Shown here: in pieces, positions 1-7,686 of the stretch
Position numbering within the stretch: position 1 is the first letter of the stretch
Layout: the number at the start of each line of letters is the position of its first letter
Source of the DNA: an uncultured Lachnospiraceae bacterium
GTDB taxonomy: Bacteria > Bacillota > Clostridia > Lachnospirales > Lachnospiraceae
DNA length: 64,000 nt
Assembly (NCBI GenBank): GCA_910584585.1
Contig: CAJUBP010000013.1
Coordinates: 15,226 to 79,225, forward strand
Direction: 5' to 3'
Translations under genes and position numbers: made by a program
Notes under the pieces: model-generated
The model's input: only the letters and a program-made list of their open reading frames with translations
Database searches by the model: none
What the model was told of the DNA's origin: nothing

Positions 1-620
1 GGTGAAATATCCCCAAAATCAGGCGTTCCGTCCTCTTTTAATTTTCCCGCTTCTTTCAGGATTTCTTTATTGTAATAGCACATATGGAAATGGGTATCCA
101 AAGGTACGGAATATACCTTGCCGTCAAAGGTCACTGCCTCCATACTCAAATCAGAAACAGAAGCAAAATCAAATCCTTCCTGCACCGCAAGATCATCCAA
201 TTCCGCAAGCTGTCCGCCGTTTACAAAAGGAGCCAGCCTGTCGCAGTGGGTCACTGCCACATCCGGCCCTTTCCCTGATGAAAGGGCTGCCCCGTATTTT
301 GCATAGAATTCATTTGATTCCAAACGAACTGATTCCACTTCTACATCGCTCTGGGAATCATTGAAATTTTTCACAATTTCATCTACAAAATCTCCTTCAC
401 CGCCGCCGAACATGTTCCAAAATGTGATTTTTTCCGCTCCGTTCTGACTGTCTGCCGCATCCTCCTGCTCTTGGTTTTCTGATGCATCGTTTTCCTGAGC
501 GCCTTCCTGCGCCGGCGTATCTTCTTCTGTTCCTTTGCCGCTGTTTCCGCACCCTGCCAGCGCTGCGCACGCCATTGTCAGTGACAGCAGTCCTGCCAAC
601 AACTTTGTTCTTTTCTTCAT
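1..620 (-). CDS. Extracellular sugar-binding lipoprotein of an ABC transporter (N-terminal part)
   Basis: The frame reads leftward from ATG at 618-620, behind the strong ribosome site AAGGAGG, and runs off the window edge, so only about 206 residues are present. It begins with a lipoprotein signal (MKKRTKLLAG..., lipobox ALAGC) and then an acidic Glu/Gln/Asp-rich linker. The mature part has the family 1 solute-binding pattern, with ITFWNMFGGGEGDF near residue 70 followed by a segment ending in KVYSVPLDTHFHMCYYNKE. Such proteins capture an oligosaccharide outside the membrane for a MalFG-type permease, which would lie beyond the left edge. The two-component system encoded upstream on the same strand is the usual regulator of such an importer. 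The substrate cannot be read from the sequence. Confidence 0.9.
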   Translation of the reverse strand, partial: MKKRTKLLAGLLSLTMACAALAGCGNSGKGTEEDTPAQEGAQENDASENQEQEDAADSQNGAEKITFWNMFGGGEGDFVDEIVKNFNDSQSDVEVESVRLESNEFYAKYGAALSSGKGPDVAVTHCDRLAPFVNGGQLAELDDLAVQEGFDFASVSDLSMEAVTFDGKVYSVPLDTHFHMCYYNKEILKEAGKLKEDGTPDFGDIS

Positions 621-760
621 AATAGCATCCTCCTTGTTTGGTACTGTAGTGTTTCTCTCAAAAACGGCTGGATAACCGTTGCCTGTTACTCTATGAGTAT
701 AATTTATAACTTAGGAAATGAATATGGCAGATATTCAGTATTTTTATGCAAATAATGCAG

Positions 761-828
761 AAACGCCCTGTAAAAGATGTGGAAAATATACAAACATTAA
801 TATTTTCCACATCTTTTACAGGGCGTTT
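761..828. repeat. Perfect 29-bp inverted repeat (long hairpin)
   Basis: Bases 761-789 and 800-828 are exact reverse complements, separated by a 10-base loop. The hairpin lies between the stop of the response regulator gene (885) and the start of the binding-protein gene (620). No clear T-run follows on the minus strand, so it is not a textbook terminator. It could be a processing or attenuation structure that separates regulator from transporter expression. The rest of 621-884 shows only the ribosome site of the lipoprotein. Confidence 0.9.
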
Positions 829-884
829 TCTCCAATTTATATTCCGAACTGCAGCAGTTTCTCCACTTTCCATCTATTTATCTG

Positions 885-2417
885 TCATGGGCGGATACGC
901 TTCATATATTCTGTCGTCGTTATACCGGTGTAGGATTTGAAAACTTTATAAAAATAGCGCTCGTCTTCATAGCCTACTTTTTCTGCAATAACGTTGACTT
1001 TCAATTTCGTATTTTTCATCAGCTCCTTCGCCCGCTCTATTTTTACCCCGGTAATATAGCTTCCTATATTTTTGCCGGTCTTTTTCTTAAACAACTGGCT
1101 TACATAATTCTTGTTCAGATTCACTGCCTCGCTCAATTCCTGGAGAGACAGTTTTTTATCGTAATTCTCTTTCACATATTTCTCAATATACTCCACCACA
1201 TCTACAGATTTCTCATCCAGCTCTCTCTGACACTGCAGCAGTTCCGTGAACCTCTCCATAAACCAGAGCTTCATGTCGTCTGCTAATTCCAATTTAAAGT
1301 ACTGATCGTATACATCCTTTTTCCACTGAAAGGCTGCTTCAACATCTTTGACTTTTGCCGCGATTTTATTCAGTATCAGCAAAAGTTCCATGGAAACGAA
1401 TTTTAATTCTTCCCGATTTTTCCGCCGCTTCAGAATCTCAAAATTACTTTCCAAAAACTGCAGCATCTCTTCTTTCCTGTCATAATCCACCAATTTTTCC
1501 AGATCGCTTACAGGATAAAAGAATTGCTGACTTTGGCCGGCCGCCGCTTTCCTGCTGACTTTAATTACTTTTCCATAACCGTAAAAGGCTCTCTGGTCGT
1601 AAGAAATCAATGCTTTTTCAAACATTTCATGAGCTAGTTCCAACCGCTTCTCATGGGAACTTTTCCCAATCGTAAGAATCATTCCCCACCGTTCCATCTC
1701 CATAATGCAATGCTCCAGGGCCGCATTTAACTGGGTTTCCTCTTCTATCTCATAAAACACAACCGCCCCCAGATAATTTCCGCACTGAAACAGATATATC
1801 TGAAACTTGGGCACAAGCTTTTTTATCTGCTCTTTTATCATATTACGGGAAAGTCCCGCATTCTTTTTCTCTGCCTCCATGGCCCCGATACACAGGCAGC
1901 AATATCCTTTTCTGCAAGCTTCTGCCAATTCTTCTGGAAAAGCTTTGGGAAGCACGCAGGCCCCCTGGCACAGTTCTTCCATCAGACGCGGAACATCCGT
2001 TTGTGTTTCTGTCTCTTTTTTCTTTCCTACGGTTCCTGATTCCTCAATTTCCCGGATAATCTTCTTTAATATCCGCTCAATATCCTCCGGCATTAAATCC
2101 GATTTCAGGAGATATTCCGATACTCCCAGATGAATCGCTTCCTTAGCGTAAGAAAAATCTTCGTAGCCGCTTAAAATTACAAATTTTACATTCCCATCTG
2201 TTTCTTTTATTTTGCGCACTAACTCTATCCCGTCAAGTCCCGGCATCTTCAAATCAGTAATTACAATATCCGGCCTTTTTTCCAGGAATAATTTATAACC
2301 TTCCTCTCCCTCCGAAGCTTCCCCGACTAATTCTAGCCCCAGTTTTTCCCAATGCACCATGGAAATGATGCCATACCGGATAATCCTTTCATCATCTGCA
2401 ATCATTACCTTTAACAT
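885..2417 (-). CDS. YesN-type response regulator with AraC DNA-binding domain
   Basis: This protein has 510 residues. The N-terminal receiver domain (about 1-120) carries the acidic pair in MIADDE, the phospho-acceptor Asp in DIVITDLKMPGLDG and the conserved Lys in YLLKSD. A middle region typical of YesN-like regulators follows. The C-terminus (about 405-510) is a double helix-turn-helix AraC domain (LSLQELSEAVNLNKNYVSQL and KVNVIAEKVGYEDERYFYKV). The start has GGAGG ahead of it and overlaps the kinase stop by seven bases, so the two are translationally coupled. By family it is phosphorylated by the adjacent kinase and activates a carbohydrate transporter operon, here probably the sugar-binding protein gene downstream. 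Confidence 0.93.
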   Translation of the reverse strand: MLKVMIADDERIIRYGIISMVHWEKLGLELVGEASEGEEGYKLFLEKRPDIVITDLKMPGLDGIELVRKIKETDGNVKFVILSGYEDFSYAKEAIHLGVSEYLLKSDLMPEDIERILKKIIREIEESGTVGKKKETETQTDVPRLMEELCQGACVLPKAFPEELAEACRKGYCCLCIGAMEAEKKNAGLSRNMIKEQIKKLVPKFQIYLFQCGNYLGAVVFYEIEEETQLNAALEHCIMEMERWGMILTIGKSSHEKRLELAHEMFEKALISYDQRAFYGYGKVIKVSRKAAAGQSQQFFYPVSDLEKLVDYDRKEEMLQFLESNFEILKRRKNREELKFVSMELLLILNKIAAKVKDVEAAFQWKKDVYDQYFKLELADDMKLWFMERFTELLQCQRELDEKSVDVVEYIEKYVKENYDKKLSLQELSEAVNLNKNYVSQLFKKKTGKNIGSYITGVKIERAKELMKNTKLKVNVIAEKVGYEDERYFYKVFKSYTGITTTEYMKRIRP

Positions 2418-4210
2418 TCTTCTTCCTCCTGCTTTAAGACTGGCAGCCTTATCTCAACATTTGTGCCGTACCCCACTTTACTTCTAATTTTCACTCCATA
2501 TTCCGGTCCGCAAATCAGGTGGATCCTCTCTCTGACATTATGAATTCCTATGCTGGAAAAACGCTTTCCCTTTTCCCTCTCTTTCCGGAACTGGATTATC
2601 TCCCCCTCTTCGAATCCCAATCCATTGTCATTTACCTGAAGAATTAAGGAATCCTCTGATAGAAAAGAAAGCACTTCCACCATACCTTTCATTCCTTTTG
2701 TAAATCCATGTATCATGCTGTTTTCCACAAATGGTTGAAATAATATTTTTGGCACTAACAGGCATTCTGTCTCTTTCTCTATCATATATACCACATGAAA
2801 TTCTATATCCATGCGATATTGCTGAATACCCACATATGCTCTTACATGTTCCACTTCATTTTTCAACGGGATCATTTCACTGCCGCCGCTCAGGCTGATG
2901 TGAAGAAGTTTAGACAGCATACTGACCATTTCCGCTGCATATTCTCCTTTATTTACCAATGCCGTCCATTTAATGGTATCCAACGTATTATACAGAAAAT
3001 GCGGATTAATTTGGCTTTCCAATGCCTTGATCTGAACAATTCTTTTCTGCTCCCCTTTTTCGTAAACCTCCGACACCAGCCTTTCAATTTCCTGCATCAT
3101 CGTATTGTAACTGCTGTAGAGAATCGCTATTTCTTCAATTCCGGATTTGGCCTCCTGGGGATTATAAATCAAATGTTCCTCCACCGGAACTTTCATTGCG
3201 CCGGCAAGACGGTTAATTGGCGATACTACGCTTTTGATCATAATACAGATTCCGGCAGCCATTGCCATAATAATAATCATCCATGTTCCCAGCAGCGGTC
3301 TTAAACTCTCCATTACGTTTTCCCGAACATACTTTGCATCCAAAAGCGTGACAATCCTCCAATTATTCACCTCCAGTTTGGAACTGCTTACCAGATAATC
3401 ACAGCCGTTAAAGGAACCGTCTGCATAGTAATTTTCTTTCTCCCTGTAAGCGTTATAATCCAGGACTTCGTTGATATTGCTGATTTCCAGAAAATTTTCG
3501 CTTGAAAACTGAAGTTTTCCCTGCCCGTCCACAATGCACCAGCTCAGCGGAAGATCCTTGGCTACAATTTTGTTGCAGATATCCTCCAGGGAACTGCACT
3601 GAATGTCTATCACAAGAACTGTATCCATGTTTTCTCCATTTGTAAAATCCAGCACTTCTTTAGACATGCTGAACACCGATTCGCTATGTTCGCCAAAAGA
3701 ATCCCGATAGGTCTGGATCCTTTTTCCAAACCATTGGAATTGATTTTTTTCTTTCATCGTAATGCCGTATACCTGTTTCCGGAATGACATATCGTTCCAG
3801 ACATAAATGGTCTTGATATACTGGTTTCCAGATAAAAACGCCATCGATTTGAATTCCGGCGCCACTGATACATATTGGACAATCTGGGTGCTCAGATGGG
3901 GATTTTCCGCCACCTCCGCATCCATCTTCCGCAAAGATTTTACCTCTGTAATAATCTCATTATTAGTAATAATCTGAATCAGCAAATCTTTGTATTCCCC
4001 GATTTTCAAGTCCAGATTAGTTCCGATTTGTCTTGTAAGGAGCAATGAGTAATCTAACACTCTCGTTTCTATATTTTTTTGAAATACCGCATAAGAAAAA
4101 TAGGAAAAACCAATCATGGGCACACAGAAAAATACCGCCACATACAGGAGCATAATTTTTGTAAGTTTATGTGTTTTTTCTCTGACAAATTCCTTTTCTG
4201 TAACAGCCAT
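2411..4210 (-). CDS. YesM-type membrane sensor histidine kinase
   Basis: The frame is open to 4237, but the ATG at 4208-4210 (MAVTEKEF) has AGAAAGGA at proper spacing and is preferred, giving 599 residues. The protein has a first membrane segment near residues 25-45, a long extracellular sensor region, a second membrane segment near 310, a HAMP-like linker, the HisKA_4 phospho-acceptor box QINPHFLYNTLDTIKW and an ATP-binding domain with ENSMIHGF, NDNGLGF and the G-box region SSIGIHNVRERI. Partner and target are expected to be the neighbouring AraC-type regulator and the sugar ABC importer. The signal is probably a sugar or the loaded binding protein, which is inference from the family. Confidence 0.92.
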   Translation of the reverse strand: MAVTEKEFVREKTHKLTKIMLLYVAVFFCVPMIGFSYFSYAVFQKNIETRVLDYSLLLTRQIGTNLDLKIGEYKDLLIQIITNNEIITEVKSLRKMDAEVAENPHLSTQIVQYVSVAPEFKSMAFLSGNQYIKTIYVWNDMSFRKQVYGITMKEKNQFQWFGKRIQTYRDSFGEHSESVFSMSKEVLDFTNGENMDTVLVIDIQCSSLEDICNKIVAKDLPLSWCIVDGQGKLQFSSENFLEISNINEVLDYNAYREKENYYADGSFNGCDYLVSSSKLEVNNWRIVTLLDAKYVRENVMESLRPLLGTWMIIIMAMAAGICIMIKSVVSPINRLAGAMKVPVEEHLIYNPQEAKSGIEEIAILYSSYNTMMQEIERLVSEVYEKGEQKRIVQIKALESQINPHFLYNTLDTIKWTALVNKGEYAAEMVSMLSKLLHISLSGGSEMIPLKNEVEHVRAYVGIQQYRMDIEFHVVYMIEKETECLLVPKILFQPFVENSMIHGFTKGMKGMVEVLSFLSEDSLILQVNDNGLGFEEGEIIQFRKEREKGKRFSSIGIHNVRERIHLICGPEYGVKIRSKVGYGTNVEIRLPVLKQEEEEC

Positions 4211-4288
4211 TTTCCGATCCTTTCTTCCCTGAATCACTTTATACCGGCCAACACAGTTTATCCCCTCGCTTCGCTCATACTCGCAGAC

Positions 4289-5101
4289 CTACAGATTATG
4301 CCTCTGCCCCCAGATATGGGTGACAAAATAAATCACCGAAGCCAATATCACAATGGCAGGCCCTGTAGCCACATTTACATAGTAAGAAACCACCAGTCCC
4401 AATACGCCGGAAAACACAGAAAATAAAATGGAAAAGAAATGATATTCCCGCATATTCTCCGAAAGATTCCGGGCGGAAGCCGCCGGCAGAATCAGCAATG
4501 CATTGATAATCAGAATTCCTACCCACTTGATGGACACCATCACAATCAAAGCCGTCAGCACCGCAAACAGATTCTCCATCCAGGCCGCAGAAATACGGCG
4601 GCTTTTCGCCAGCGTCCGGTTCAGGCTTACCGCCATAAGCTTATTAAACCCAAACAGCCAAAACAAAAGCGTGAGTGCAAAAATAATGGCAAGATATAAT
4701 ATCTCCTGGGGCGAAATACTTAAGATATCCCCCACCAGAATGCTGGAATACCTGCTGAAATTCCCGCCTTTGGACAAAATCGCCAGCCCCAGAGCGGTGC
4801 TGAAAGAAGAGAACACAGAGATTACCGTATCCGTGGAAGCCGCCACGCGGCTGCTGATCTGATTTAACAGCAGCGCAAATACAACGGCAAATACAACCAT
4901 GGAAAGATTGGTATTTTCCACGCCAAACACCACGCCCACGGCGATGCCTGTCAATGCCGAGTGCCCCAGCGCATCGGAAAAAAACGCCATTTTCCGGTTG
5001 ACAATCATTGTTCCCATCAAGCCAAAAAGCGGCGTAATGATCAAAACTGCCAGAAAAGCAAATTTCATGAAATCATATTGTAACCAGGAGAATATTTCCA
5101 T
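4289..5101 (-). CDS. Metal ABC transporter permease (ZnuB/MntB type)
   Basis: This is a 270-residue polytopic membrane protein with about eight or nine hydrophobic segments. It carries the family motifs MAFFSDALGHSALTGIAVG near residues 35-50 and AASARNLSENMREYHFF toward the end. It forms the membrane channel of a zinc or manganese importer. The start follows the ATPase gene after 12 bases, with AAGGGGG as ribosome site, so permease, ATPase and binding protein form one operon in the order binding protein, ATPase, permease. The 78 bases between it and the kinase start hold nothing recognisable. The choice between Zn and Mn cannot be made from the permease alone. Confidence 0.92.
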   Translation of the reverse strand: MEIFSWLQYDFMKFAFLAVLIITPLFGLMGTMIVNRKMAFFSDALGHSALTGIAVGVVFGVENTNLSMVVFAVVFALLLNQISSRVAASTDTVISVFSSFSTALGLAILSKGGNFSRYSSILVGDILSISPQEILYLAIIFALTLLFWLFGFNKLMAVSLNRTLAKSRRISAAWMENLFAVLTALIVMVSIKWVGILIINALLILPAASARNLSENMREYHFFSILFSVFSGVLGLVVSYYVNVATGPAIVILASVIYFVTHIWGQRHNL

Positions 5102-5113
5102 TTTTCCGCCCCC

Positions 5114-5839
5114 TTAAAATACTTCCGCAAACTCCTTACTTTGAAATACTTCCTTCACACTCCCCTGCCGCAGCACAGTTTTATCCAGAAGTATTACTTT
5201 ATCTGCATACTGCCTGACATAGTCCAAGTCATGGGAAATCAGGATAACCGCCAGATCGTAATTCTCTTTCAGCTGATAAATAGTCTGATAGAACAATTCC
5301 ATGCCGTTTTGATCAATTCCCGAAACCGGTTCATCCAAAAGCAGCAAATTGGGAGAATCCATCACCGCCATGGAAAGCAGCACTCTCTGCAGTTCCCCGC
5401 CGGACAGATTGCAGACCTGTTTCTCCAACAGTTCTTCCGCCTCAAATAGCTTCAGGCATTCCAGAATCTTCTCTGTCATCTTCCTGCTTTTTTTCAAAAA
5501 CACCGGGACATTGCTGTGATAAGAAGCAATCATATCATAGACGCTGACAGGAGTCTGTTTCTCTATATTCAAAGTCTGCGGCACATAGCCGATTTTCATC
5601 TTCTGAATCTTTCCGTTTTCCCGATCTTTGAATTCAATGGTTCCGGTATGGGCTGTTTCTCCTAAAATTGCACGGATTAGCGTGGACTTTCCGGCTCCGT
5701 TGCGCCCAATCACTGCATTTAAACTGCCGCAGTGGATATGAAGGTTGATATCCTCTAATATAACCTGCTGCCCCAATGACACTCCCAAATGCTTTACCTT
5801 GATGCAGTGAAGGCCGCAGGGTTTCAATATTTTACGCAT
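5114..5839 (-). CDS. Metal ABC transporter ATP-binding protein (ZnuC type)
   Basis: This 241-residue ABC ATPase has Walker A GRNGAGKST near residue 45, a Q-loop in GYVPQTLNIE, signature LSGGELQRV, Walker B LLLLDEPVSGID and the H-loop histidine in LISHDLDYV. It powers metal uptake together with the permease downstream and the binding protein upstream. The ribosome site AGGAG precedes the ATG. Length and motifs are those of a full, intact family member. Confidence 0.94.
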   Translation of the reverse strand: MRKILKPCGLHCIKVKHLGVSLGQQVILEDINLHIHCGSLNAVIGRNGAGKSTLIRAILGETAHTGTIEFKDRENGKIQKMKIGYVPQTLNIEKQTPVSVYDMIASYHSNVPVFLKKSRKMTEKILECLKLFEAEELLEKQVCNLSGGELQRVLLSMAVMDSPNLLLLDEPVSGIDQNGMELFYQTIYQLKENYDLAVILISHDLDYVRQYADKVILLDKTVLRQGSVKEVFQSKEFAEVF

Positions 5840-5855
5840 GTTTCATCTCCTATAT

Positions 5856-6812
5856 CTAGAGCGAACTTTTTAGTCTTTGGAAACGTTCGGGAATACCGGA
5901 TGAAATCTCTTCTTCCAATGCCTGTCTCATGAAATCTATATTTTTCTGCATGGCTTCTAAATAGCTGTCCGGATCGTAATCTCCCCGCACCAGTGTGTCC
6001 AGATAGCAGATCTGGCATCCTGTCTCCTGTTTCACCGTTTCACCCATATCTTTCCCATATAATTCCTCCGCTAACACAAGGGATACTTGATTTTCCTCCA
6101 TTTCTTTCAGCAGATCTGCCACTTCCCCGGCGCTGACCTGCCGTTCTTCATCCAAATCCAGGCAATACACCGTATGCAGGCCGTATTGTTCCGCCGTATA
6201 TTCATAGGCTTCATGGAAAATCACTACGTCATTGCTCTCTGCAAGCTGAGACTTTACTGCCTCAATCTGACTGGTCAATTCTTCTATTTCAGCGCAGTAA
6301 CGGCTGGCATTTTCCTGATAAATATCTCTGTGAGCCGGATCCGCCTCACTGAGAAAATCCGCAATATTTTCGACCATCTCCGCATAGATCCGGGTATCCA
6401 TCCAGCCATGGGCATTCTCGTTATCTTCCATCAGAGAAATTCCCTCTGCCGCGGTACGGACCTCAAGTTCAGGATATGCCTCGCCCACTTCTGCCAGAAA
6501 TCCTTCAATTCCGCCGCCGTTTATCAAAAATAAATCTGCTTTAGACAACAGAATCATATCCTGCGGGGTAAGCTGATAATCATGCATGCATCCCGTTTGA
6601 GGTTCGCTGAGATTTTCCAGAATCACTCCCTGACAGTTTCCCGCCACATTTTCCGCGGCAATGTAAACCGGATAGAAAGACGTTACAACCCGGATCCCGC
6701 CTTCCTCCTTGCCGGCCTTCTCAAAATACAGATATGCCTTAGTAAAAATACCGCTTGCCAAAGCAATGGCAAGCAGCATACAACATACAAAACGATATTT
6801 ATTTCTTTTCAC
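5856..6812 (-). CDS. Metal ABC transporter substrate-binding protein (ZnuA type), membrane anchored
   Basis: An open frame extends to 7037, but that part lies inside engB. The GTG at 6810-6812 has GGAGG at 8 bases and is followed directly by a hydrophobic N-terminus, giving 318 residues with a 14-base overlap with the 3' end of engB. There is a single membrane segment (about 8-30) and no lipobox Cys, so it seems anchored as a signal-anchor. The metal-binding histidines typical of cluster A-I proteins appear in CMHDYQL, NAHGWMDTR and VIFHEAYEY, with an acidic ligand probably in the C-terminal lobe. There is no long His-rich loop. Three His ligands favour zinc, though manganese is not excluded. 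Confidence 0.88.
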   Translation of the reverse strand: MKRNKYRFVCCMLLAIALASGIFTKAYLYFEKAGKEEGGIRVVTSFYPVYIAAENVAGNCQGVILENLSEPQTGCMHDYQLTPQDMILLSKADLFLINGGGIEGFLAEVGEAYPELEVRTAAEGISLMEDNENAHGWMDTRIYAEMVENIADFLSEADPAHRDIYQENASRYCAEIEELTSQIEAVKSQLAESNDVVIFHEAYEYTAEQYGLHTVYCLDLDEERQVSAGEVADLLKEMEENQVSLVLAEELYGKDMGETVKQETGCQICYLDTLVRGDYDPDSYLEAMQKNIDFMRQALEEEISSGIPERFQRLKSSL

Positions 6813-7605
6813 GCTTTCCTCCCGATTTTGAAGCCTTTTTCTTCTTTCCGGCCTTTTCCGCTTTCTTCTTCCTCTGTAACTTCTTGGGAAGATCAGCGGC
6901 TTTTCTTCTGGGTTTTCTTCTGGGTTTTCTTGCCAAAGCTTCAGCAGATTTTTTTGCAGTCTCTTTCTTTTCATCTTCAGAAATGAATTCCCCTGTATCA
7001 GTAAGATCTTGTTTCCCGGGAAACCCCAACAATTCATCCATAAACTCCCAAATTTCTTCTTTCCCTTGTTTGGTCAGGGCGGAATAAGGGAACACAGGCG
7101 TACCGCTTTTTAAGTTCAGCCCCTCCCGAATCATACTGATGTGATTCGGCATTTGCCTGCGGCTGACTTTATCGGATTTGGTTGCAATAATAATCGGATC
7201 AAAGCCCTGGTATACAATCCATTCATACATCTGCCGATCGTTGTCGGAGGGCTCATGGCGAATATCTATCAGTAAGAAAACTGCCTTTAACTGCCTGGAG
7301 GTATGCAGATAATTCTCTATCATTTTCCCCCATTTTTCTTTCTCTTTGAGGGTTATTTTTGCATATCCGTATCCCGGCAGATCCACCAGGTACATGCAAT
7401 TGTTTATATTGTAATAATTGATGGTCTGGGTCTTTCCCGGCTGGGCAGAGGTCCGGGCCAGAGCCTTTCGGTTCATCAGCCCATTAATCAGGGAAGACTT
7501 TCCCACGTTGGATTTCCCGGCAAAGGCCACTTCCGGCTTGTCTGTATCCGGCAGCTTGCTGGTAATCCCGCATACCGTCTCTAATTCCACTGATTTGATA
7601 ACCAT
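6799..7605 (-). CDS. engB: Ribosome-assembly GTPase EngB/YsxC with unusual basic tail
   Basis: This 268-residue protein has a complete GTPase domain: G1 GKSNVGKSS near residue 30, G2/G3 including DLPGYGYAK, G4 TKSD and the G5-like SALTKQGKEE. EngB normally ends near 195-210 residues. Here an extra tail of roughly 60 residues follows, almost entirely Lys/Arg/Glu (for example KKLQRKKKAEKAGKKKKASK). It helps assemble the 50S ribosomal subunit, and the tail may bind rRNA (inference). It starts behind GGAGGG, follows lon in the conserved cluster, and its last 14 bases are shared with the start of the metal-binding protein gene. Confidence 0.95.
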   Translation of the reverse strand: MVIKSVELETVCGITSKLPDTDKPEVAFAGKSNVGKSSLINGLMNRKALARTSAQPGKTQTINYYNINNCMYLVDLPGYGYAKITLKEKEKWGKMIENYLHTSRQLKAVFLLIDIRHEPSDNDRQMYEWIVYQGFDPIIIATKSDKVSRRQMPNHISMIREGLNLKSGTPVFPYSALTKQGKEEIWEFMDELLGFPGKQDLTDTGEFISEDEKKETAKKSAEALARKPRRKPRRKAADLPKKLQRKKKAEKAGKKKKASKSGGKREKK

Positions 7606-7686
7606 TTCTTCCCTCCTGTCATTTCACGAAAACCGCGGCCAATACTTATTCTTAACCGCATAAGCTTGCCCATATCCATTGTCCTG

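Noticed and set aside
4211..4288. Possible small gene or regulatory site between the kinase and the metal permease
   Set aside because: Only 78 bases with no ribosome site, no strong hairpin and no recognisable operator.
5856..7037. Long start (393 residues) for the ZnuA-type protein
   Set aside because: The first 75 codons would lie inside engB and encode a non-homologous basic stretch before the membrane anchor. The GTG at 6812 has an ideal ribosome site.
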